64,000 nucleotides of DNA, from the NCBI GenBank assembly GCA_964057225.1, contig OZ059896.1:17434501-17498500 (forward strand), read 5' to 3'. Source of the DNA: Auanema rhodensis (taxonomy: Eukaryota > Nematoda > Chromadorea > Rhabditida > Rhabditidae). Under the pieces are notes generated by a model that had not been told where the DNA came from, made no database searches, and saw only the letters and a list, made by a program, of their open reading frames with translations. This document shows positions 13,543-26,492 of this stretch, one piece after another. Position 1 is the first letter of the stretch. The number at the start of each line of letters is the position of its first letter. The translations under genes were made by a program, and so were the position numbers.

Positions 13543-14297
13543 TTCAAATTTCAATAATTCGCATGATTTCTCGCATTAGTTCTATACGTTTTTAATATTA
13601 CTTGAGAGAAAACTTTATTTTTTCTAAAAATTATCGATTATTTTTTTGATTTTTTGATTTTTCTTTTCATGATACCGTATATATATCTTCCTTGTATGTC
13701 GATTGTCCCTTATTAGCAAAGGATTCGGAATGCTTATGCAACATTAGATATATTGTAGCTTATTTGAGATCAAATAAACATTGAACAGTCTTTGCAATAT
13801 AAAGTTATTGAAACATGAAGTCGATAATGAGCAAAGCAACTAATAAGTTAGTTGAAGCTGCAAGTTATATCAGCTATTTAAATAATTACAAAATTATAAT
13901 TGATTTTTGCTCGGGGATTAAAGTTCCATTACAATTCAGAATATTTTAACACATTTCATTTAATCATTAATTTATATATAATAGGAAACTCATTGAAATA
14001 ACCAATTTTTGAAAGAAATCTTTAAATATAAGTTTCTTCAAATATTATGAAACACGAATTTGCTACAAACTATCACAAGTAGACATTTCTTGTTTTGTTT
14101 TTCAAAAACAAACGAGTGATTAGGGTTTTTCATATAATATACGTTTTGTCAAAGACAAAAGCAGCTCATTTTGTATTGAATTTCATTTTTTTACCGTTTT
14201 CTCACTTTCATTTCACGACGAGCTATAATATGACATTTTGAATTTGTCACTATCGCCTTTTTATCACTATTCTGAAGTTCTATCTATTCGAATCAGA
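13543..14297. other. Intergenic region upstream of SRE-like receptor
   Basis: A 755-bp AT-rich spacer between the thioredoxin-like gene and the receptor gene. It should contain the former's 3' end and the latter's promoter. No repeat or RNA gene is evident. An in-frame ATG at 14238 would lengthen the receptor N-terminus by 20 residues. Confidence 0.4.
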
Positions 14298-15629
14298 ATG
14301 GAGAAGTATTTTCAACCAAAGAGGGCTTGTGAATTCTCATCTAGTCTTCAACAAGTGTGTGATATTATTCAATTCACTGAGCTATTCTTACTCCTTTGTA
14401 ACTTTTTTGGATTTCCTATATTTATACATTTTTGCTGCAAAATTACTTTACATGTCAATTTAAAGTACATTATCGGCTTTCTAGCGTATAATTTCTTTTT
14501 AAATGTTATTATTCGAATAATAGTTATTGTTACGGAACAAAAACTTTTTTTTGCGATAGAAATCTCAGGTATCTTCTATTTGAATCCAATTTTAATCATT
14601 TTCTATTCCCCAACTCTTCAGAAGAAGTCATTAACACAATATATAGTTTCTGTTTTCATGTTCATTTGTATTTTATCGAAGTTTATGTGTGCAGGTAACA
14701 CTGATATTCAGATTTTTTAAAAGTATTAACAAAAGATTTTAGCCAATTGGCTATATGTGTAGAACGTGTGGCAGCCACTTGTTTCATAAAAGATTATGAA
14801 ATTGCAAGAAGAACTTTCATTTATAAAACTTCAATATTCCTTACTTTCCTAGGTAGTGCTTTGGGGTCTCTAATATATATTTCATGTGAGTAGATGATGT
14901 AATATTTCGCATCAAAAAAATCACCTTTTAGCATTTGGAACATATGTTGTTGCCATTACTGCCATACTCGCAGCAATAAATGCTTGTTCCGGGTTCTTCG
15001 TAAGCCTGTACAACATAGATTATGTAAAACTTATATCATTCTAGGCTATGTATGCATTAGAAAAACGTAATAAGCAAATGTTGAAGAGTATATCAACTGG
15101 AAAGCAGAGCGTAGATGTAGATTATACTTTAAGCATTCGATTTCAGATACATGAAAATATTCATTCAACACAGGTCTTTAATTATAGTTTTTCATCAATC
15201 AATTGAAATATTTTAGTTAATTCGAAATGTTTTCATACTATATGCCTTAGCAAATTTGCTGTTTGTACCAGTCTTTATACTCGCCAAGAACAGCGGCTTT
15301 TTTGGAAATATTTGTATTAATCGTTTACTAGAACTTTCATTCAACACGCTAATCGTACTGTAAAGAAATAGTAATATATAAATATACCTTTATAATATTA
15401 ATTTTAGAAGTTCGACCGCTGTTCCAGCTATATCCCTATCATCACATCGTCAATATCGGGATTTAACAAAAGACACATGGCTGCTAGGTAAGCTCATCAT
15501 GTCATACTATTGAAATACTGATACATTTCAGGCCTTTTCTCAAAATATATGGACCACAAAGATGACACAATTGGTAAAACAGAAGAAGGAAACCTCTATT
15601 TTCAGAGGTTATCTCAACAGTGGCAATAA
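14298..15629 (+). CDS. Nematode serpentine chemoreceptor, SRE-like GPCR
   Basis: Several exons encode a highly hydrophobic multi-pass protein of about 360 residues. The first exon starts MEKYFQPKR and holds three or four membrane segments. After an intron comes LAICVERVAATCFIKDYE, the TM3/loop signature with ER and DYE typical of the Sre/Srab families. Later exons give YALEKRNKQML and SIRFQIHENIHSTQ, resembling the SRE intracellular loop, then TM6-TM7. The tail has SSTAVPAISLSSHRQYRDL and ends LYFQRLSQQWQ at 15629. The likely role is a chemosensory receptor in sensory neurons. The start could also be the upstream in-frame ATG at 14238. An AATAAA occurs at 15684-15689. It sits alone among conserved genes rather than in an SRE array. 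Confidence 0.8.
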
Positions 15630-15847
15630 CTACAAACTTGTTCTTTTTTTGCATTGTAAATCATTAAAATTAGTCATTTTGTCAATAAAGAGTTTTAAGA
15701 TAAAGCGTTTTTGGTATTCATCTAACAGCTGATTAAATAGTGCAAATCAGAATTACGATTTCATTTTATGTTGAGAAATTCTATAATATAGTCACACAAT
15801 TTTGTTCAATTCAAAAAATCATTAGATAACTTCGCAACAATTTGAAA

Positions 15848-16314
15848 ATGCAATCACTTATTGTTTTATTCACTGTTTTGCATATTATAAATGGAAACAC
15901 AATCATAGCAGTGCCAGATCGTCCAAAATATATTTGTGGCACTGAGCCGTATTTATTTTATTCTGATATTGGTATCTCTACGATTTTGAATCGTTATCCG
16001 AATTTTCATTACAGAATGTTCAATGTATCCTGTATGTCCTAACGGCGGTATGAAACTTTTCCAAGGCTGCATAAATGATCAGCAGTGCCAAAACATTCGA
16101 AGCACATCTAAATGTATAGGTAAGTACCTACCATTTTCTTAAGCTATATTTGAGTGGCTCTGTTATTTTAGATAGCTGTTGTTGTACAATTCCTTCTTTC
16201 TTGGGTACAACAACACCTCTCAAATTACGAGACAAGAGCTGTAATATTCAGAGTTTTACCACAGTTTTATTTATTGTTCCATTTTTGTTATTAATACTAC
16301 TAAACTCTTTTTAG
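15848..16314 (+). CDS. Small Cys-rich secreted or membrane-anchored protein, unknown
   Basis: Three exons splice to about 125 residues, assuming introns 15968-16012 and 16121-16171 approximately. It begins MQSLIVLFTVLHIINGNT, a good signal peptide. The mature part contains YICGTEPYLFYSDI, ECSMYPVCPNGGMKLFQGC and DQQCQNIR, then a CCC triplet in SCCCTIP, giving about ten cysteines in a short span. The last ~20 residues are hydrophobic (TTVLFIVPFLLLILLNSF), which suggests a GPI-attachment signal or single membrane anchor. I do not recognise the family; short Cys-rich proteins of this build are common in nematodes. A poly(A) signal AATAAA lies at 16374-16379. It converges on map-2 with only 136 bp between the stop codons. 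Confidence 0.7.
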
Positions 16315-16450
16315 TATATTTATACGTTACTTAAATGCAAAACTTTACAAACATGCAACGTTTATGAAACTTGAATAAAATCAATATAGTAAACTTTTAA
16401 ACACCGATGAATCAATAACAACTACGAAGCAAATGGGATAACATGGTTAT

Positions 16451-18217
<1,767 letters not shown>

Positions 18218-18349
18218 GTCTGACTCTGCAAAGAAAACTATACAAATCTCTCCTTTCAACTATTACAAGACAGGTATTACAAGAGAATAAACACTTTTAA
18301 TACTATAATGAAAATAGAAATATAAATGAATTTAATTCCAAATGAGCTA

Positions 18350-21300
18350 TTATGAGCATCTTGTTGATAAAAATATGTAAGAGCTCAAAATGTTTCCCAA
18401 TGTGGATTCATTATCAAGAACATCATCCGTTGACGAATATTGAGTAGCATTATCTTGCTCAATAATATTGTCCGAATAATCATTATTTATATCATTATTC
18501 TCCATTATTGAACAAGCAGATTTTTCCTCGTTATCATTATCATATTTAATATCATAGAAACTTTGCGATGACCTAAACAAAACATGGAAAATTAAACACA
18601 TATTTGATACCAATGAACCTATCATGATCATTCGAAAGACAATCTTTTTCATTAATTATAACCTCTACTTTTTCAGCTGTTTGTTCATTTTCTGGGCTCC
18701 TTGTTTGGGAATGAATCAATTCTCTTGTTTGTTGCGAACTACATAAACAACTTGAGTTACATTTCATCGAAAAAATCTACCTTTCGAGTTGTAACTTTCC
18801 TCCACAACTAGCTTCAGCAATAACACCACAAAGTTTTTCAACGTCGTAGTTAAACAATTTTCCAAAATTGTTAAGACGGACCGTCTCCATTTCGACTTTG
18901 TCTTTCCAATCCGAAGGCGAATCTCGTTTTGGAATCTGAAAACAATTTTTTTTGAAATGTATTCAATATTGTATTGAGCAAACCACAGGTCCAGGCAAGA
19001 TTGCATTTTCAGAGAATACTGAGAATGCATTACGCAAGTTTGTGAAGAAGTCATCGAAAGATGTTTCCGTTACCAAATTACGAGGAATACTTCTCGAACA
19101 AGCAATAGCCATATTAGATTCTTTGTTGACCTCCTTCAGCCTCTCAGAAACTATTTTTGCTCTTTCATTCTTTTCTTTATTTCGTATTCTACGAAGTTGT
19201 AGTTCGAATGGGCATCTCAAGTAGGGATCCAGTTGCCAAGGTTCTTCGGTAGTATCCCACTTACTTTTAACGTATGGAATCCAATCCTAAAAAAAAAGTA
19301 CATTAAAAAAAAAAGTATGAAATCCTTACTGATTTCGGTACTCTCATTTGAAGCGCTAGCATATCTTTCCGATTATACTTTAAAATCTTTTTGGCTGGTT
19401 CTGCTCGTTTTTTTTGGACTGGTTCTTTTCTTAAACAAAAGAGAAATAATAAATTGTAAGAAAATGTATTACTTCAAAGGAAGTTGTCTATTAGAATCCG
19501 GCACTTTAATATTTTTCACAACAGGTTGTTGCAAGAAAGGGTGTTCTGTCAAATCAAATCTGAAAAAAAAACTAAAATGTAATCTCGGAAAATGATTATA
19601 CTTGGTAAGAGCGTATTTGTGCCACATTTCGGGTGTGTGAGAATTGCGTATAGACAAAAGTTCTCCACGAAGATAAAACTTTTTTCTAGCATTTGATCGT
19701 ACTGGTACGAATCTAAGTGTTAATATATTCTTCATATTTAAAAAATATATATACGTACACATATTTCTTTTTGAGGGCAGGAGCCGAGGGTTCTAGTTCC
19801 GCTGTTTTCGAACTGATGGAACATTGACTTCCAAGACTCATAGCTAACTTCCTGATATCATCATCAAAATCAGAAAAAACACCACTTCCAATCTAGACCA
19901 AACAGTGGAAAGGGAAGAATATAAGAAAACTTGCTTTTGCGCCCACAATCTGATTGAGTACCTCATTATTTAATGGTATAGCTTTATTCCGTAATCGCAT
20001 TACTTCTGATCTCGTGTAACTAAAACAAACAAAGAACTCATACAACAAGTTCATAACGCATACCATCTTCCCTCTCTATTCTCGATGGATAGATCTGGAG
20101 CCCTATGCATAACAGCTACAGATTTTTGCTGCAAGTAGAAGTAAACAAATCAAGAAAATACTTTTTGAATGACATACCTTGAAAGGTCTACATGAATCAT
20201 GAAACGTAGAATGGGTTACAATATCCGAGGGAAATCCTTTTATCAAAATATTTACATTCAAATTCCCTTCTTTATGAAGATTATAGAAATGACTCCTGGC
20301 ATAATTATTTTTCAACAAAGTTATTGCCGCTCCAATACCACCTAAATCACAGATTCGTCCAAAATCAAAACAGAAGAAAATGATCTACAAACCAAATCTG
20401 GCTGCTCGACCTATTCTATGTAAGTAAGTTTCAACATTCAAAGCCGGTTCCATGTTGATCACTAAATTGACATTTTCTGCATCAACGCCACGAGCAGTCT
20501 TAAATGGAAGCATAAGACCAACATAGCACTATATTCATACTAGATCACTAGAAACCAAAATTTTGATTTTCCGATTTTTGAGATTTTGAATAGCAGAATC
20601 TCTTTCAGCTTGTGTCATTTGTGAAGAAATGCTCATACAATCAAATCCAGATTCGACAAGATGGTCAGAAACCTTTTGACAACTGCAAAAAAATCTGAAT
20701 TATCTTTTTTCAGCTGAAATAATCTCACTCAGCAATTTTATTACAGAATACGAGCATTTGATTGAATGAAATATTTCGACACAAATCAACCAACACATCA
20801 AGAGAATTTTCCTCGAAGTGATTAAACGCATATTGCTTAATTCCAACCAATTGAACATCATCTGAAATATTATCCAAACATGAAGCTGGATCCTTAATAA
20901 ATGTACCAGAATTAAGACGAACTAGAGTTACATCTTTCATAAATTTACAAAGCATTTGATCAAGGTTTCTAGGATAAGTAGCAGAAAAAACAGCTACTTG
21001 TCGATTTTCCGGAATACATGAGAAGAGATAACTAGAAATACTTCTGATTAAGAGGAATTTTCGGTAAACTCACTTGATATCCTTTTCAAAGCATCCTTCC
21101 ATTAATTTATCAGCTTCGTCCAGAACAAATAGATCAATACTATCTAGAGAGAGGTGGCCATCTTGAACCATGTGACAAATTCTTCCCGTTGTTCCAATAA
21201 TGATATGTGCTTTTCCTTTAAGTAGCTGTATATCATCAGCCATATTATTACCACCAACAAGTACACTAAAGGAAAATTTTGCTTACTGAATTTGATTGAG

Positions 21301-21713
21301 TAACTGACACTACTTTTGCGAATTTAGATGCAATTTTTAGAACTGTATCTCTAATTTGACAAGCAATTTCTCTAGTTGGAGCAACTATTAGTCGTTGAGG
21401 TTTACTCGATTGTAAGTTCAGGTTTTCCACGGACATCACTGAAAACACCAGAGTTTTTCCGGTGCCAGATTTAGCTTGTACAAGTACATCTGAAATATAT
21501 TTTTTAAATATTTAAGCATAACAAAAACAAACCTAAACCAGACAATCCGGCTGGTATAGCTTTTTCTTGTATAGGGGACGGTTTTCGAAAACCATTTTTC
21601 ATCATGCTTGAAATAGTTGAAGCTGATATCATCAGGGTTTCGAAAGAGCATGTCGTTAGGACATCAGCGGTTCTCGCCTTCTCCTCAACCGTTATTATTT
21701 CATTGAATTCCAT
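18350..21713 (-). CDS. mel-46: DEAD-box RNA helicase DDX20/Gemin3 homolog
   Basis: A multi-exon DEAD-box helicase starting [19 protein letters not shown]. Helicase motifs appear in order: the Q-motif [16 protein letters not shown], motif [13 protein letters not shown], Ia PTREIACQI, a GG followed by IIGTTGR (Ib), motif II VLDEADK, III FSATYP, then QMLVFCNK (IV), [16 protein letters not shown] (V) and [12 protein letters not shown] (VI). The pairing of QAKSGTGKT with the N-terminal [11 protein letters not shown] segment matches DDX20/Gemin3, whose C. elegans homolog is MEL-46. The C-terminal third is divergent, acidic and Ser/Asn-rich, and ends at 18350. The family acts in SMN-dependent snRNP assembly and RNA metabolism. 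It is followed closely by map-2 and is divergent from spat-1. Confidence 0.9.
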
Positions 21714-22277
21714 TTTAGCCTATTCTAAATGTAATCAAACTTTCATATTGAAAAAAACTATTTCGCGTACCAGGAATTACTGTTTAAAAACACAGAATTT
21801 ACCATAAAAACATTATTTGATCTATAATTTAAAATATATATATATACATACGATTGATTTCTATAAACAATTATGAAGACTAGACTGAACTTGATGATAT
21901 AATATACTTTACCATCCTGATATAAATTAACCAAATGATAGAAAAACATTATTTCTAAAATCCCTCTAATCAATTTCTACTACTCTGAATTATTTAATAA
22001 AATAATAAAGCTTTGCAATATCTTAATTTCAGTATTCCTATATTTACAAAATTTTGATCACATTTTTAAATGATATATATTTTTTAAAGGTCTGTCTATT
22101 TTTTATTTTAAAGGATTGGTTGTACGGTGGTTTTTGAATTATTATTATTCCCGCGGGCAGAAGCTTTAAATTAACTAGTCAATTACATGGGCGAAAAACT
22201 TGGTACTTTGCTCTTTTTTAATCAAAATTAGAACAATGAACGTAAAAATAAATTTTTTATCTTTTTTTTTTAAGCGA
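21714..22277. promoter_or_regulatory. Divergent promoter region, mel-46 / spat-1
   Basis: A 564-bp, strongly AT-rich interval between two divergent genes, including short TA runs near 21834-21845. On the plus side a long T run ending TTTTAAG precedes the spat-1 ATG and could be a trans-splice acceptor. No specific element recognised. Confidence 0.45.
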
Positions 22278-23770
22278 ATGGAAAAGTCTTACAATGCCAC
22301 TAGTTTTGATGAACAAGACGTGCTGAAGAGCAAGCAGAATAGTATCATCCTTGAAGATTCAACATGTGGCAATAGTCGGAATCCAAGAAAAGGTTGAACA
22401 GTGTATAGTATGTATATATCCATATGAATTTTTGTTCTAGATTTGAAATTTTCTCCAATAATCAGATTGGATGAAGAAAGCAAGAAAAGTGTTTTCGGTA
22501 GACGTATGGCTATGTGTAAAATGAGAGGAGAAAGTCCTCTAGCTAAGCCTACAGCTACTGTAGTAGAGTGTTCTGAAACCACAGTTTTTACTGTTTCAAA
22601 GGTTCGATTAATTATAAGATGTTAATACTGTTCTTTTTCAGAACGACGAATTTGAATCTTGTTATTCATCTCATGAATTTACTAGTTCAACTATTGATTG
22701 TGAATCTTCAAAATATCATTTCACCCCAAAGTGCTGAACACTTCTTAATAAAATTTTAATCTAAAAAATTATAGACAAAAGCAGGTTAGAAAAGCTGTGA
22801 ATCCTTTCCATACCCAATTGCTTGACAGTATTCATCTTAATACATTGAGCCCCAGTCTCTTTGAGCCTATGCCTAGTCCCAAGGTAACAAGAAATCTACT
22901 TTTGAACTTTTAATTTGATTTTCTAAGGACAAGGAAAATATATGGAGCATTGACGAACGGGCCATACTTCTACCAGCTGATATAACTGATGAAGATATTA
23001 AGATGACTACTTATTCCCCGTAAGCAAGTCTTGCCGTTTTGAATATTTGTAATTTCCCTTTTAGTGATCCTGTTTTTGAAGCTAAAGTGCACGCTGGTTT
23101 GGAGCTTTATTGGAAAAGTAACGCTGGTTATGTACCATCTCCTGAGGGTCCTAGACCTGTACGTTTTTTATTTTTATCGTTTTAGTTATACAAACAAATT
23201 TGTTATTTAGATTCCTGTAGATAGTCCTGCAGATTCTTTCAGTGATAATCCCCATCACTCTTCTCCAAATGGGCGACCACCGGTTGCTCGAATGAAAACT
23301 ATAATCAAAAGAAACGTGAATTCCCAAACTGATTTTACGATTCCTCCTTCTTTCTCATTTGACTTTCAAAAGATATTAGGTTTTTCTATAGTTATTTTAC
23401 CTTCTAACTTTAAGGGTTATCAAATTTCAGGTGACCAATATAAATACACTGGCGGGGATGAAACTTTGGAAGAAGAGTTCAATGTTTCAACGATGAATAC
23501 TTCACTTCCACGGAAATTGTTTTCCGAAGATGAATCGTTCACGTCTCAAAACGACAATTCAAACGATATGATCGTATGAAAAAAATGTGCTTTTTTTCTT
23601 TTTACATCATCTAATTTAAGGATGAAAATGAATTCGATTACCATCAAGAAGGCGATTTTTGTGATTTAGACGACGATGAAGTGCCAAGTATGAGAACAGC
23701 ATTTAGTCTAGACCTGTCTCCTATAAAGAAAGAAGCAGAAGAAGAAGAAGAAGAAGAAGAAGACGAATGA
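22278..23770 (+). CDS. spat-1: Bora homolog, Polo/Aurora kinase activator
   Basis: About eight small exons. The conserved Bora N-terminal core is clear: VRKAVNPFHTQLLD, LNTLSPSLFEPMPSPK, then ENIWSIDERAILLPADITDE with the WSID and ADI-DEDI signatures, and ending near AGYVPSPEGP, the counterpart of the VPSP block of vertebrate Bora. The C-terminal half is low in similarity, rich in Ser/Asp, and finishes in a run of eight Glu followed by Asp-Glu. One junction is unusual: the exon ending FHFTP uses a GTGCTG donor, joining in phase 2 to CAAAAGCAGGTTAG. Bora (SPAT-1 in C. elegans) binds PLK-1 and promotes its activation for mitotic entry. The start ATG at 22278 follows a TTTTAAG acceptor; an in-frame upstream ATG is less likely. 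Confidence 0.85.
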
Positions 23771-24265
23771 AACGCGCTCCATTGCGAAGGTATTTGGAAT
23801 GAAACTCGCTCCAATATTAAATCCTTCATATTTATATGAGAGATTATTTAATAATCTAATTACTTATTTTTTCTGTGATTTTTCTAGTTCTTTGTCCCAT
23901 ATATCAATTTATTGTGCTCAGATTTTTTAGAAGCACACCTGTGAATGACCATTCTCTCAAAGTTTATGAAATATCTGTGAATTTTAAGCTTAAGCATATT
24001 TCTGAATATGGTTATATATAATAACCTAAAACTATTATATTAGTCCTTTTTAAGAGGGTTACGGGTTTTTGCAAAGCACGGGTAATACAAATATAAAAAA
24101 CCTTATTGCCTTCCTATTTCTGTTGTTACTGATCATAGATTAACATCGTCATTTTTGTATGATGAATATTTCGTGTCGATCTTATAAACACTTAAACATG
24201 TCCTATTTCTTTTTTTGTATAGAATATACTCAAATTTATATAGTTCAGATCAATCAGCGCTTAAT
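23771..24265. other. Intergenic spacer, spat-1 to TRMT112
   Basis: A 495-bp AT-rich stretch on the plus strand between two same-strand genes. It presumably holds the spat-1 3' UTR and the TRMT112 promoter or trans-splice region. No other structure seen. Confidence 0.4.
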
Positions 24266-24830
24266 ATGAAATTGTTAACGCACAATTTTCTCTCCTCTCG
24301 TTTCCTCAAGGTATGAATTGATCATTGAGTTACCGGAAGGTGTTTTACATATTTCAAAAAAATGTTTAAAGGATGCCAAGCAAGGATATCCTTTAATATT
24401 GAATGTGAATGAGAAGAAACAAGTAGAGAGCGAGTTCGATGCAGAACTTATCACTTCTTTACTGGGCAGAGTTAGTGATTCCATGTTATTATATTTAATG
24501 TTTCCTCTAAAGATTGACTACTCAGCCTTAAAAATAGGTGCCCAAGCCATTGAGGAAGCTAGCCAACTTCCCGACAGTTTACCGGAAAAAATGAGTGAAG
24601 AATTATTACGCGAAGTAAATTTTTTTCATTTGAACTGAACAGTTCTCTTAATTCTTTTAAGCTTCATCGGCTTTTATATTGCGTTGATGTTGTTGACGGC
24701 TCTCTTACATGCCCCGATACTGGGCGAGTGTTTCCGATTAAGGTAAGCTTGTAATTTATTATTTTATTTTAAATACAATGCTCAGGATGGAATTCCAAAT
24801 ATGTTGTGCAAAGAAGACGAAGCAATATAA
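24266..24830 (+). CDS. TRMT112: TRMT112 homolog, methyltransferase activator subunit
   Basis: Four exons give a protein of about 125 residues, the normal family length. It begins [15 protein letters not shown], matching the MKLLTHN start of human TRMT112. An intron of about 60 nt follows immediately; the ATG inside that intron (24318) is not the start. The middle has [16 protein letters not shown] and [13 protein letters not shown]. The C-terminal Trm112 block is [20 protein letters not shown], then GRVFPIK and [18 protein letters not shown]112 is the small obligate partner that stabilises and activates several methyltransferases acting on tRNA, 18S rRNA and eRF1. It keeps the CPDTGR motif of animal forms. 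A poly(A) signal is at 24890-24895. Confidence 0.93.
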
Positions 24831-24889
24831 ATTCAAATATTTTTTGGTGATATTGATAATTGTTATGTTGTTATACATTCAATTGAACT

Positions 24890-24895
24890 AATAAA
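24890..24895 (+). terminator. Poly(A) signal of TRMT112
   Basis: AATAAA 60 bp after the TRMT112 stop codon. Confidence 0.55.
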
Positions 24896-25135
24896 TATTG
24901 GAATTATTCTGATACTTTCTATATTATCAATGTAAAGAACATGGAATCATTATTTTAAGTATAGGACATACCGCTTCGGTGTCAATTACGAGTAATTGTA
25001 TCATTGAAACTCGTAGCTATGGAAAAGATTTAATGTATGATCTTTGCTATGATAGTGCATCATTGAATCATATTGCCATAATTAGTTTTTTTCATAATTT
25101 CAAACCAAAATTGTATTGTTTTAACAGGATACATA

Positions 25136-25249
25136 ATGAGCATTCGTGTCTTGTGTAATACTTTGTATGCTCCAGACGGCTCAAGAGATGAACTTAAAAG
25201 GTTCATGTTGGACAAGAACATTGAATTTTCTTTTATCCACCGTGAATGA
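25136..25249 (+). CDS. Possible short ORF, 37 residues, unknown
   Basis: In the 581-bp convergent gap between TRMT112 and the elongase, a TTTTAACAG acceptor-like sequence is followed by an ATG opening a 37-codon frame. It begins MSIRVLCNTLYAPDG and contains SRDELKRFMLDKNIEF. The composition is balanced, unlike the AT-driven junk peptides around it. An AATAAA lies downstream at 25308-25313. It could be a real small gene, the last exon of an unrecognised one, a decayed remnant, or chance. I see no homology. Confidence 0.25.
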   Translation: MSIRVLCNTLYAPDGSRDELKRFMLDKNIEFSFIHRE

Positions 25250-25411
25250 ACTAGAAACTTGTCAATACAATGTTTGTTCCGAAACACGAACACGAAGTTA
25301 TTCTTTAAATAAATACATTAGTTGCCGTATGAGTAAGCGAATTGAACAACTTCTGTTTGTTTATAATTTTTTTATTATTAAAGATCGTTTTAATTGAATA
25401 TTATTCCCGTT

Positions 25412-26492
25412 TTAGTTAGTTTTAGTCTTGCTGGCTGGTTTCTTAGCGATGTAAGCTTTGTAGAAGAATTGAGCAAAGAGGTAGAGATAACTGAGATACA
25501 TGAGAGCACCAATAAGTAATACGTTCCAGCTAAAATTAAAATAATGACAAGGTGAAATTGCAATTGGAATGCAATAAGTTTACCTGACAGCGCAAGTTGG
25601 GATAATATCGAAAGACTTGATGTATACCAAGTGACCGAAGATGTAGCAACTGATAACAAATTGAATGATTTGAATACTGGTAATGAACTTGGCAACAGGC
25701 TTTGGTGGTCTGATCTTCAAAGCGCTGATTCCGAAGTAGCTGAAATACACGAATTATGTTCTAACAGATGTTCATAATTGAAAACTCACAAATACATGAT
25801 GGTATGTACGGTAAGATTCAAAGCAAGAGACCATCTAGCCCAGGCTTGGTGCTCAGCATAAGTCATCTCGGCATAAACAAAGGTAAGAGCATGGTGATAC
25901 CAGTGCATGAAAATAACTGGCCTCTTTCTATAATAAATTATATATTATAATTAAAAGTAATGAGATTGTATACCTCAAAACAAGGAAAGCAGTATCTCCA
26001 AGTTCTGGAAGCTTAGACATGACGAACATCCATCCCCAGAAACCGGTGGATGGATCAGTGTAATAAGTATGGTTATTACAGTAGGAACCTGTAACAAAAG
26101 CATGGGCATGGTATAATAATGTTGATTGATCAACAAAATAGAAAGAAAACTGACCTACAAACCCGTCTTTCCTGAAGACAGAGATAAGCTCAGGAATAAG
26201 TTTATAAGCGGCTATACCAGAGAAAATAGAGAACATAAAGTTCCAAATAGCCAAAACATTATCAAGAGCATATTCTTTTCTGTTCTTCATTATTTTTTGT
26301 CCTATGAAGACACTGATGATATAGAATATAGCTAACTAAAAAGATTAAATTATCAAGATATCCTCGAATTTCAACTATTAGGCTTACTTTGTAAGATAAT
26401 GGCACAAATTCAGACATGAATGAATCTGTCTTTGGCAATGACCATTCTCCGAAAAACACATCGTTGAATGAAGCTACTTTGGTTTCAGCCAT
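25412..26492 (-). CDS. Fatty-acid elongase, ELOVL6-type (ELO family)
   Basis: Multi-exon gene encoding a multi-pass ER membrane protein of roughly 280 residues that starts MAETKVASFNDVFFGEW. ELO-family signatures are LPELGDTAFLVLRKRP, the histidine box FMHWYHHALTFVYAE, and LNLTVHTIMYFYF. The C-terminal part is hydrophobic and ends AYIAKKPASKTKTN, a lysine-rich tail compatible with ER retention. The enzyme would condense malonyl-CoA with acyl-CoA in fatty-acid chain extension. The HWYHH form with Met before it places it near the ELOVL3/6 group and nematode ELO-1/2-like enzymes; the precise paralog cannot be assigned. It converges with TRMT112, and its upstream side is a 2.4-kb gap. Confidence 0.9.

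Noticed and set aside
23644-23829. Poly-Ser ORF on the minus strand
   Set aside because: Complement of the GAA run encoding the spat-1 acidic tail.
24318-24638. 106-codon ORF used as TRMT112 start
   Set aside because: Its first ~19 codons are intron. The true start at 24266 gives the conserved MKLLTHN N-terminus.
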